NCBI GenBank assembly: GCA_041393395.1
Contig: JAWKKG010000003.1
Coordinates: forward strand, 620,001-684,000
Source of the DNA: JAGQIB01 sp041393395
GTDB taxonomy: Bacteria; ARS69
Direction: 5' to 3'
Length of the DNA: 64,000 nt
Every line of letters starts with the position of its first letter. The stretch's first letter is position 1. Position numbers and translations under genes: made by a program. Below, piece by piece: positions 34,760 through 42,663 of the stretch. The notes under the pieces were generated by a model, which saw only the letters and a list, made by a program, of their open reading frames with translations, was not told the origin of the DNA and made no database searches.

Positions 34760-36030
34760 TACGGGAGAACCGCGCGCGCCTGAATGGCGGAGAGTCCGTT
34801 CTCCACATCAGTGAGTGCGATCTCCCAGGTGGTCACGTTGCCGCCGCTCGAGACGAAGGCCGCCGGCAGCGGGCCGATGTGATCCCCGCCCGTGCGCGTG
34901 ACGAACACGTTCACGGTCGCGTCCGAAGGCACGTTCGTTCCCTCGAGCCGCACGGTGATCGCGCCGTTCGCTCCGTCGAGCGCCTCGTCCTGCCAGGGGA
35001 AGGCGAACGTCGCTCGCGGATCGTCCGGCACGGCCAGACCGTTGAGGCTGACGATGCGCAGCGAAGGATCCGTCGCCTCCGGCCAGATCTGCGCGGTCGC
35101 GCCGCTCGCGAGGAGCACGAGACTCGGCGCCGGGAAGATCGAACCCGTGCCCCCGAGGACGCCCGTGGACTCGACGCGAATCCGCCCCTCGCCCGCCGTC
35201 TGGAAGCCGCCGGTCGCCACCAGCGTTCCGTTCACGGTGACGCCGTCGGCGATGAGACGGATCGCGCCGCCGCTGCCGGATCCGGCGCCGTTGTCGCCGC
35301 GCGCTCCGCCGCGCGCGTTGATCGTTCCCGTGACCTGGATGTCTCCGGCGCACGCCACGAGGATCGCGCCGCCTCCTGCGCCCGCGCTCGACGAGTTCCC
35401 GGCGCCGCCCGACCCTCCGATGAGCGGCACGATCCGCGATCCGCCGTAGGTCGGAGCGCCACCGCCGCCCGCGGTGGCGTAGCTGCCGTCCTGGGAGAGC
35501 CCCGCGGCGCCACCCCCGGGGCCGAATCCCGCACCGCGCGGAACGCCGAGGAACGTCCCGTTGCCGCCGCGGAATCCTCCGGGACCCGGCAGCGACGAGA
35601 ACCCGGACGAGGTTCCTGCTTCGCCCGCGATGTTCACGGTCCCGGTGATCGTGACGTTGCCGGTCACGAGCCAGACGACCGGGGCGCCCGACGGATGATT
35701 CGCGAAGTCGAGAGTCGCTCCGGCGCCGATCGTCACGTCGGTGTAGTGGTAGACGATCGCCCACTGCGTCGCGTCGAAGACGCCGTCCCCGGGCTGCCAC
35801 GCGGCATCCGTGGGCTGGACGTTCCAGTCTCCGGTGATGGCCTGCGCGAGATCGATCGTCGTGCTGGCGCTGATCGTGAGGCTGCCGTCCCAGTCCTGAC
35901 CGGGGACGTCGATCTGGGCGAGGGCGAGCGGCGCCGCCAGGATCACCGACCCCGCGGTCGCGCAGACGAGGGCTTGGCGGCGGACGGCCGAGATCGTCCG
36001 ATCTCGAACGGGGTTCGCGAGTGGCGACAT
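34759..36030 (-). CDS. Secreted glycine-rich beta-helix-like protein
   Basis: A 423-residue protein with a long signal peptide (...VILAAPLALAQ). Residues about 60-280 repeat strands of the TIGAGATLDF, VTITGTVNIAG, IQVTGTINARGG type and long Gly/Ser stretches (GGAGNSSSAGAGGGAIL, GDNGAGSGSGGAIRL), a parallel beta-helix pattern as in polysaccharide-associated or adhesin proteins. The end (LPAAFVSSGGNVTTWEIAL) has an extra beta-sandwich. It is coupled to the 16-residue-repeat gene through TAATG. Confidence 0.75.
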   Translation of the reverse strand: MSPLANPVRDRTISAVRRQALVCATAGSVILAAPLALAQIDVPGQDWDGSLTISASTTIDLAQAITGDWNVQPTDAAWQPGDGVFDATQWAIVYHYTDVTIGAGATLDFANHPSGAPVVWLVTGNVTITGTVNIAGEAGTSSGFSSLPGPGGFRGGNGTFLGVPRGAGFGPGGGAAGLSQDGSYATAGGGGAPTYGGSRIVPLIGGSGGAGNSSSAGAGGGAILVACAGDIQVTGTINARGGARGDNGAGSGSGGAIRLIADGVTVNGTLVATGGFQTAGEGRIRVESTGVLGGTGSIFPAPSLVLLASGATAQIWPEATDPSLRIVSLNGLAVPDDPRATFAFPWQDEALDGANGAITVRLEGTNVPSDATVNVFVTRTGGDHIGPLPAAFVSSGGNVTTWEIALTDVENGLSAIQARAVLP

Positions 36031-36313
36031 GGGAGGACTCCGGAGGTTCCTGGGTGGAATGGGCGGTGCGCGCGCGATCGCTTCGCGGGACGGCCGTCCG
36101 GGGCAGGGTTCGGCCGTCAAGGCGTCAACGGGGCCGAGAAACGGACATTCGGGGAGAGATCTCCCCTCCCGGACTCCGGAGATCCCGGTATGTTTCCGAG
36201 CGTGGAGGGCTCCCGTGAGGTCGCCGGCGGGGACGCTGGCCCTTTGCGGTCAACTACAGCCGTTCTCTAGCCGATCCTAGCAGGGAGTGAACTGCGGATC
36301 GGAGGGACCCTCG

Positions 36314-37318
36314 ATGAGCACGTCCGGACTCACTGTCTGCCTCATCATCAAGAACGAGCGCTCGAACCTGCAGGAGGTCCTGCCGGATCTCGTGCTGGCG
36401 GCCGACGACGTCGTCGTGGTCGATACGGGCTCGAGCGACGGTTCGGTCGAGCTGGCCCGCGCGCTCGGCGCTCGGGTGTTCACCCATCCCTGGAACGAGC
36501 ACTTCGCGGACGCGCGGAATCGCGGCCTGGAAGAGGTCGCCACCTCGCACGCGATGTGGCTCGACGCCGACGATCGCATCGATCGATCCGACCTGGAGCG
36601 GGTTCGTGCCGCCTGTCTGGAGCACGGCCCCGAAGCCGGCTTCACGCTGATCCTGGACTCGGACGGCGCGAAACCGGAGTTCCGGAGTACGTGTCGCCAG
36701 CTTCGCGTGTTCCCCGCGCGACCGGAGCATCGCTTCACCGGTCGGGTGCACGAACAGATCCAGCCGTCGCTCGAGCGCACGGGGACGCGGGTCGTGCCGC
36801 TGGACGTCACGGTGCGTCATCTCGGCTACTCCACCGACGACATCGTGCGCGCGAAGTCGCGACGAAACCTCGAGCTGTGCCGACGCGAATGGATCGAGGG
36901 GGCGAAGACGCTCGCGACCGCGTATCACTACGTGCAGGCGGCGTCGCTCGCGGGCGAGTACGCGGAAGGCGCGAACCTCGTGCGCGAGGTGCTGGCGGCG
37001 ACGAAGCCCGATTCCGCGGAGGACATCGTCCAGAACCTGCGCGTGACCCTCGGACATCTCGAGGAGAAGCAGGGCCGGATCCCGCGCGCGGAGTCCGTCT
37101 ACCGCCACGCGGTGTCGCTGCACGCACGCGATCCCTGGGCGGCCTGGCATCTCGGGGATCTCCTCGCCCGCACGGGTCGGGGAGAGGAAGCGATCGCGTG
37201 GCTGGAGGTCGCGGCATCGGCCGACCCGCTGAGCTCGCGCGTGCCCCTGCCGCTCGCGGGCGTTCGCGCGGCGGCGGAGAATCGCTTGCGGGAGCTGCGA
37301 GCCGGCACCCCCGCCTAG
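36314..37318 (+). CDS. Family-2 glycosyltransferase with TPR-like tail
   Basis: A 334-residue protein. The GT-A domain begins LTVCLIIKNERSNLQEVLPDLVLAADDVVVVDTGSSDGSVELA and contains the metal-binding WLDADDRID motif near residue 87, as in WaaE/KdtX-like sugar transferases. From about residue 200 there are TPR-like helices (AESVYRHAVSLHARDPWAAWHLGDLLARTGRGEEAIAWLEVAA). A cell-surface glycan role is inferred. ATG 36314 has GGAGGG 8 bases upstream. Confidence 0.9.
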   Translation: MSTSGLTVCLIIKNERSNLQEVLPDLVLAADDVVVVDTGSSDGSVELARALGARVFTHPWNEHFADARNRGLEEVATSHAMWLDADDRIDRSDLERVRAACLEHGPEAGFTLILDSDGAKPEFRSTCRQLRVFPARPEHRFTGRVHEQIQPSLERTGTRVVPLDVTVRHLGYSTDDIVRAKSRRNLELCRREWIEGAKTLATAYHYVQAASLAGEYAEGANLVREVLAATKPDSAEDIVQNLRVTLGHLEEKQGRIPRAESVYRHAVSLHARDPWAAWHLGDLLARTGRGEEAIAWLEVAASADPLSSRVPLPLAGVRAAAENRLRELRAGTPA

Positions 37319-37456
37319 TCCTTCGGCCGAGGCACGCCGGCAGCGCCCCGCGCCGACGTGTCGCTCGGCCACGGAAATGCGTCACCCGCACACGGGCCCG
37401 CCCCCCCCCGGACGCGTCGCGCGCCCTTCAGAAGCCCGCGAAACCGACATCCGACA

Positions 37457-37473
37457 CTGGCACGCCTCGTGCA
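37457..37473 (+). promoter_or_regulatory. Sigma-54-like promoter
   Basis: CTGGCACGCCTCGTGCA fits the -24/-12 consensus (TGGCACG-N4-TTGCA): GG at 37459-37460 and GC at 37471-37472 are 12 bases apart, and only the first T of TTGCA is changed. Transcription would start near 37484, about 90 bases before the outer-membrane gene. No bacterial enhancer-binding regulator is visible nearby. Confidence 0.5.
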
Positions 37474-37571
37474 GTAGCCCTGCCCGGACATGCGTCGCGC
37501 ACTCTCGCCGACGCACCGGACTGGGGAACCGCCCGCCGCGCCGGCGCGCGGCTTCGCCGAGGGAGGCCGTC

Positions 37572-38312
37572 ATGCGCCGCACTTTCGAGATCACCCTGCT
37601 CGGCGCCCTGCTCGCCGCCATGTCGCTCGCCGACGCCGCCCCGGCGCTCGCGGGCTCGCGCGTGAAGACGCGCGTCTACCGTGTGCCCCCGTCCCACTCG
37701 TACCAGCGCGCGCACACGCCCCCGACGTTCGCGGCCATCAAGGTCGGCGGCTACGCATTCACCGGGGGCGACGCTGGCGACGCTCTCGGCGGCCTGCTGC
37801 TCGGCGGCGAGGTCGGCGTGCGCCCGTCGCCTTACGTGGAGTTCGGTCTCACGGCGGACTGGGTCCGCCGGCGGAACGCGCGCAGCGAGGTGTTCCTGCT
37901 CGACACGCCGTACGACCTGCCGGTCGAGGGGGTCATCGACCTGGAGCGCTCCGAGACGGATCTCGTGCCGATCGGCGGTCTCTTCCGCGTGCGCTTCCCG
38001 AACGCGAATGCGCCGGTCGTTCCCTTCGTGACGGGTGCGTTGACCGTGGATCTGTTGCGGATGGGAGCGAGCGAGAGCACGCCGTCGGGTCAGCTCGTGT
38101 TCGACGACGCCGAATACTTCACGGGCCTCGGCGGCACGATCGCCGCCGGTCTCGAGGGAGCGATCGCGCCAGGGGCGTCGCTTCTGTTCGAGGCCGGCTA
38201 CCATCACTCGCGGCCGGACAAGGAAGTGGACTGGTTCGGGGATCCGATCCGGGCCCGCGTGGACGCGAGCGGAGGCTACGCGCGGATCGGGGTCACGTTC
38301 TCGGCCGGCTAG
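37572..38312 (+). CDS. Outer-membrane beta-barrel protein
   Basis: A 246-residue protein with a signal peptide (MRRTFEITLLGALLAAMSLADAAPALAG). The mature part has YAFTGGDAGDALGGLLLGGEVGVRPSPYVEFGLTADWVRRR, paired strands with FVTGALTVDLL and a closing YARIGVTFSAG, a typical small OmpA/OmpW-type barrel. It may be a porin or assembly scaffold. GGGAGG stands 6 bases before the ATG. A sigma-54-like site lies upstream, and a terminator stem follows. Confidence 0.78.
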   Translation: MRRTFEITLLGALLAAMSLADAAPALAGSRVKTRVYRVPPSHSYQRAHTPPTFAAIKVGGYAFTGGDAGDALGGLLLGGEVGVRPSPYVEFGLTADWVRRRNARSEVFLLDTPYDLPVEGVIDLERSETDLVPIGGLFRVRFPNANAPVVPFVTGALTVDLLRMGASESTPSGQLVFDDAEYFTGLGGTIAAGLEGAIAPGASLLFEAGYHHSRPDKEVDWFGDPIRARVDASGGYARIGVTFSAG

Positions 38313-38395
38313 CCGATCAGGCGGAGAAAGCCCGACGGGCGGGCACGCAGCGAGCACCGCATCATGCGCCCGCCCGTCGTTCCATCTGGAGGACG

Positions 38396-38429
38396 AATCG
38401 GCCGCCGCGCTCTTCCGCGGCGGCCGATT
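38396..38429. terminator. Stem-loop between convergent genes
   Basis: AATCGGCCGCCGCG, loop CTCTTC, CGCGGCGGCCGATT: a perfect 14-bp stem, 3 bases from the topoisomerase VI A stop and 84 bases after the barrel stop. It probably ends transcription from both sides. Confidence 0.7.
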
Positions 38430-38432
38430 CCG

Positions 38433-39689
38433 CTAAGGCAGGAACTGCTTCGGATTCGCGAGCTTGCGCGGCAGGTACTCGTCGATCACGTAGTTCAGGC
38501 CGTGCTTCGCGAGCGCCTGCTGCTCGACACGAACCCCCATCTTGATCAGCTTCTCGAGCGCCTTTCGCCACGGCGCGTAGTGCTGGATGAACGGATCGTT
38601 CTTGATCGCGTCCTTCGCGCGCTTGACGTCGACTTCCTTCAGGGGGTGCGTCGGCAGGTCGTACTCGGTGATGTCGTCCGGCGTGACACCCAGGAACTTC
38701 GCCTGCGGCACGCAGAAGTACTCGTTCAGGTGGGCGGCGTTGCCGCTGCCGACCTTGAGCGTGCGGTAGATGTTCGAGTACCCGTACGGGTCGCCGTCCA
38801 CGAACACGTACACCGGCAGCTTGCACTCGTCCGAGAGGCGGCGGATGAAACGTCGGCACGCGCGGGTGGGCACCCCGCCGAGCGAGACAAGGATGCACTG
38901 GGCGCTCCGCCAGTACGTGTGCTTCACGAGGCGCTGGAACATACCGGCGGTCTCGATCGCGAGCACGAACTTCGCGTCCGTCTGGAACTGCAGATCCTCC
39001 ACCGAGATCGGGATCGAGTAGGCGCCGCTGCCGAAGCGCGTGCAGTCGATCTCCAGCTCTTCGCCCGTCTCGCGGTCGTGGTCCATCACCACGAGCTGGC
39101 CGGCCACGTCGCCGCCCTTCTCCTCGGGGATGAATCCGAGCTGCTCGCGGTTCACGCCGAACAGCGCCTCCACGTCCTCCATGACGGCGTCGCTCTCGGG
39201 CTGCTCGTTGAACCGGCAGTCGTCCCAGTTCTTGCTGACGTAGTACGCTTCTCGCTTCGTGGCGATGTCGTCCGTCTGCACGAGCTCCTTGCTGAAGGAC
39301 ATCATGCGCAACGTCTGGGCGAACGTCTTCACGGTGCCGACCGTGAGCGTGCGCTCCTTCTTCTTGCCCTTGATGCGGAAGAAGCCGTCCGACTCCCGGT
39401 ACACGACGTTGTTCAGCGAGCGCAGCGGGAAGCGCAGGCTCGGCGTGGCCGACTTCAGGATCTTGTCGCGAACCTGCGTGGCCTCCCCTTCGATGCGACT
39501 CACGACCTCCCGGCCGCCCGCGAGACCGCCGGACTTGCCCTTCGCCTTCGCGGCCCTCCGGGCGCCGGACTTCCCGCTCGCGCCGGCGGCGGACTTGGCG
39601 GCGCCCTTGGTCTTCGCCTTCGCGGACGCCTTCGTCTTGGTCTTCGCCTTCGCGTCGCCCTTCTTCGCGTTCGTCTTGCGGCTGGCCAT
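38433..39689 (-). CDS. top6A: DNA topoisomerase VI subunit A (Spo11-like)
   Basis: A 418-residue type IIB topoisomerase cleavage subunit. The 5Y-CAP winged helix has TKREAYYVSKNW; by comparison with archaeal Top6A and Spo11 the second Tyr (Y150) is the DNA-linking residue. The Toprim metal site is E246 (LAIETAGMF) with D298 and D300 (VFVDGDPYG). The first 60 residues are Lys/Ala/Gly-rich (KTNAKKGDAKAKTKTKASAK...) like a histone H1-type tail. The B subunit ends 9 bases upstream in the same operon. Type IIB enzymes relax and decatenate DNA in archaea and plants and are uncommon in bacteria. Confidence 0.94.
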   Translation of the reverse strand: MASRKTNAKKGDAKAKTKTKASAKAKTKGAAKSAAGASGKSGARRAAKAKGKSGGLAGGREVVSRIEGEATQVRDKILKSATPSLRFPLRSLNNVVYRESDGFFRIKGKKKERTLTVGTVKTFAQTLRMMSFSKELVQTDDIATKREAYYVSKNWDDCRFNEQPESDAVMEDVEALFGVNREQLGFIPEEKGGDVAGQLVVMDHDRETGEELEIDCTRFGSGAYSIPISVEDLQFQTDAKFVLAIETAGMFQRLVKHTYWRSAQCILVSLGGVPTRACRRFIRRLSDECKLPVYVFVDGDPYGYSNIYRTLKVGSGNAAHLNEYFCVPQAKFLGVTPDDITEYDLPTHPLKEVDVKRAKDAIKNDPFIQHYAPWRKALEKLIKMGVRVEQQALAKHGLNYVIDEYLPRKLANPKQFLP

Positions 39690-39698
39690 GGGCTCTCC

Positions 39699-41441
39699 TT
39701 ACATCTTCCGGCTGCGTTCGAGGGTGTCGGTCAGCGTCTCGACGATCCGCTTCTCCTCGGCCGTTTCCAGGTCGAGGATCTCGCGCAGGGCGATGCCGAT
39801 GTGCGGGATGTACTTCTCGATGTAGGCGCGCTTGCGGGCGGCGTCGCGCTCGCGCTGCCCGCGACGGATGTAGCGTCCGAGCTTGCGACCGGCGTCCTGC
39901 AGCGCGAGCTTCAGCTCCTTCAGGATCTCGTCGTAGCTCGCGACCGCTTCCTTGCTCTCGCTCGTGAACGGCACCCACACGCTCGCGACGTGGACGAGCA
40001 GCACCATCGGCGCCGCCGGCAGCGCGCCCCGACTCTGCTGCAGTCCGTACGAACGCCAGTTCGTCTGGAGGACCGCCTTCGTGATCGCGCAGGCACCCTG
40101 CTGGTACTGCAGCGGCACGCGATTCGCGAACCGGTGCAGCGAGCACAGCTCCTCGGCCGGGAGCTTCCCCCCGTACGCGAGGCCGACCTCGACCTGGAAC
40201 GGGTTGCCGCGGTAGACGGAAGGCGTGCGCGTGACCGCCGTGACGAAGTCCGCGTTCATCTGCTCGGTGAGACTCGCCTCCAGACGCTCGGCGCCGATGG
40301 GGGAGAGGCAGTTCGTGGGCGGCGCGGGGATCTTGGTTCGCCGGATCGACGCGAGGAGCCGCTCCGCGGTCTCCGTGGTGAGTCGCTTCGGCGACGTCTC
40401 CGGCGAAAGCCCCGCTCCCTCCACGAGCGTCTCGGCCATCTTCGGTCCGACCCGGCTGAACTCGTGCTGGAAGAACGCCTTGAGCTGGCGCGACTTGGAG
40501 TCCAGCGCCATGCGCAGGAGCATGCCGAGCTCCACGCCGTAAGGATGTGGCTGGATCTCGAGCGCCTCCTCCGGGAGCGTGTCCGTCGCGCGCTCGAGAA
40601 TCATCTCGGCGCCTTTCGGGTCCACGTAGCGGAGCCGGACGTGCGGATTCGCGAGCACGGTCTGACGAAGATACTCCTCGGTCCCGTGGCGTCCTCCCTT
40701 GTACACGCCTTCGAGCTCGATCTCCACGCGCGTGCCGTGTTCCTTGGGCCCCCAGTCCTTCTCCGTGTCCTTCTTGACCACGGGCTCGTTCTTGAGCGTG
40801 TCGATCACGAGCTCGAACCGGTGGGCCGGGCTCCGGCCGTCGATGCGGCTTTCGATCACGACCGGCTTGCCGGTCGTGAGCTGCCCGTACATGCCGGCCG
40901 CACTGATGCCGATGCCCTGCTGGCCGCGGCTCTGTCGCAACCGGTGGAACTTCGAGCCGTACAGGAGCTTGCCGAAGATGCGCGGCACCTGCGCCTTCAC
41001 GATGCCGGGACCGTTGTCCTCCACGACCACGCGGTAGCGGTTCTCCGAGACCGGACGGATCTCCACGAGCAGCTCGGGAAGGATCCCGGCCTCCTCGCAG
41101 GCGTCCAGCGAGTTGTCCACCGCCTCCTTGATCGTCGTGAGCAACGCCTTGGTCGGACTGTCGAATCCGAGCAGATGCCGGTTCTTCGTGAAGAACTCGG
41201 AGACCGAGATCTCGCGCTGCTGCGCCGCCATCGTGGTGGCGGTGGCCCGCGGGGCGTCGTCGCCCCTCTTGCGCGCGCCGCCCGCCCGCGGTTTCCGCGT
41301 CGCGGCCTTGTCGCCGGCCGGCTTCTCCGCGCGGGCGGAGCCCTTGGTCTTCGCCGCGCGTCCGCCGCCCCCTCCTCCGCCCTTCGCGGCGGCCTTCTGG
41401 GGGGACGAGATGCCGAGCTCGAGTTGGGTTGCGGGATTCAA
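39699..41441 (-). CDS. top6B: DNA topoisomerase VI subunit B
   Basis: A 580-residue ATPase subunit. GHKL motifs: KEAVDNSLDACEEAGI (Bergerat N box), VVEDNGPGI, and SRGQQGIGISAAGMYGQ (nucleotide lid). The helix-two-turn-helix and transducer follow, including the Lys/Asn switch loop region (LSPIGAERL). The first 80 residues are basic and Gly/Lys-rich, as in subunit A. ATP binding closes the dimer and drives strand passage. It heads the two-gene operon, divergent from rluA-type gene 136 bases away. Confidence 0.94.
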   Translation of the reverse strand: MNPATQLELGISSPQKAAAKGGGGGGGRAAKTKGSARAEKPAGDKAATRKPRAGGARKRGDDAPRATATTMAAQQREISVSEFFTKNRHLLGFDSPTKALLTTIKEAVDNSLDACEEAGILPELLVEIRPVSENRYRVVVEDNGPGIVKAQVPRIFGKLLYGSKFHRLRQSRGQQGIGISAAGMYGQLTTGKPVVIESRIDGRSPAHRFELVIDTLKNEPVVKKDTEKDWGPKEHGTRVEIELEGVYKGGRHGTEEYLRQTVLANPHVRLRYVDPKGAEMILERATDTLPEEALEIQPHPYGVELGMLLRMALDSKSRQLKAFFQHEFSRVGPKMAETLVEGAGLSPETSPKRLTTETAERLLASIRRTKIPAPPTNCLSPIGAERLEASLTEQMNADFVTAVTRTPSVYRGNPFQVEVGLAYGGKLPAEELCSLHRFANRVPLQYQQGACAITKAVLQTNWRSYGLQQSRGALPAAPMVLLVHVASVWVPFTSESKEAVASYDEILKELKLALQDAGRKLGRYIRRGQRERDAARKRAYIEKYIPHIGIALREILDLETAEEKRIVETLTDTLERSRKM

Positions 41442-41576
41442 GGAGCCTCCTCGGTTGCGGGGCCGCGGGCCGCGTCGGCGGGCACGCGGGGCCCGGGCAT
41501 TCGCGGCATCCTATCCACGCGACGCGAGGCTGTCACGCCCTGGCCGTCGCGTCGGCCGGCGCGCTACGCTGTCACC

Positions 41577-42563
41577 ATGAGTCCCGAAGACGCGCCCCGA
41601 CGCTACGACCTGTCCTGCCGCGTGGATCCGTATCGCGATGGCTGGACCCTCGCCAACTTCCTCGCGCACCGGTTTCGCTACCACCCGCCCGAGCAGTGGC
41701 GGGAGCGGCTCGCGGCCGGCGTCGTGCGCGTGAACGACACGGTGGCCGGCGCCGAGACGACCGTCCGCAAGGGAGATGTCGTCCGCTACACGATCTGGCA
41801 CGCGGAGCCCGCCGTCGACTTTCGCTACGAGATCCTCCTCGACGACCCGGCGGTGCTCGCCGTGGCGAAGTCCGGGAACCTCCCGGTCCACGCCGGCGGC
41901 AAGTTCCTGAGCCACACCCTGATCGCCCGCCTGCGGGAGGATCTCGCGGAGCCGGAGCTTCGCCTCGTGCACCGGCTCGATCGCGAGACGTCCGGGGTGG
42001 TGCTGCTGGCGCGCACGACCGAGGCCGCTCGCGCGCTCGAGGTGCAGTTCCGCGAACGGACGGTGGAGAAGGAGTACGTCGCCGTGGTTCGCGGGCTCCT
42101 CGAGCGCGAGCTCGCCGTGGACGGGCCGATCGCACGACGCGAACCGGCAGAGCCTCCGTACTTCCGGGTGGTCGCGGCGGGCGGAAAGCCCGCGCGAACG
42201 ACGTTCGTGCCCCGGGAGACCGGCGACGTGTCATCGGGCCCGGTCACCCGGGTGGAGGTCCGCCCCGACGGCGGTCGCACCAATCAGATCCGCGTACACG
42301 CCGCGCACGTCGGACACCCGCTTCTCGGCGACAAGATCTATGGAGTGGAGCCCGCACTCGCGCGTCGGTTCGTGGCCGAGGGCGAGTTTCCGGATCTGCT
42401 GGCGGCGGCCGGCGCGCCTCGACACCTGCTGCACTGCCGCTCGCTCTCGTTCGCCCACCCGACCACCGGCGCGTGGCTCCGGTGCGAGGCGCCGGAGCCC
42501 GCCGATCTGCTCGCGCCGTTCGGGCCCCCCGGGCCCGCGATCGGCCGTGGAGCAGCCGCGTAG
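41577..42563 (+). CDS. RluA-family 23S/tRNA pseudouridine synthase
   Basis: A 328-residue protein with an S4-like N-terminal domain (WRERLAAGVVRVNDTVA) and the RluA catalytic domain. LVHRLDRETSGVVLLARTTEAA carries the catalytic Asp, followed by GRTNQIRVHAAHVGHPLLGDKIYG. It isomerises uridine in rRNA or tRNA; the exact target cannot be read. It is divergent from top6B. A terminator-like hairpin follows. Confidence 0.95.
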   Translation: MSPEDAPRRYDLSCRVDPYRDGWTLANFLAHRFRYHPPEQWRERLAAGVVRVNDTVAGAETTVRKGDVVRYTIWHAEPAVDFRYEILLDDPAVLAVAKSGNLPVHAGGKFLSHTLIARLREDLAEPELRLVHRLDRETSGVVLLARTTEAARALEVQFRERTVEKEYVAVVRGLLERELAVDGPIARREPAEPPYFRVVAAGGKPARTTFVPRETGDVSSGPVTRVEVRPDGGRTNQIRVHAAHVGHPLLGDKIYGVEPALARRFVAEGEFPDLLAAAGAPRHLLHCRSLSFAHPTTGAWLRCEAPEPADLLAPFGPPGPAIGRGAAA

Positions 42564-42587
42564 GGGGTTTTCCGGACCCCCTTTGTC
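42564..42587 (+). terminator. Terminator after the RluA gene
   Basis: GGGGGT, loop TTTCCGG, ACCCCC followed by TTTGT: a 6-bp G/C stem directly after the stop codon and 76 bases before the next gene. Moderate strength. Confidence 0.55.
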
Positions 42588-42663
42588 CGGGATTTCCCCT
42601 GCGGGACGCGGTATCTTCGGAAATCCGAAACCCTGGAATCCGAGCCGAAACCGAGGGCGAACC

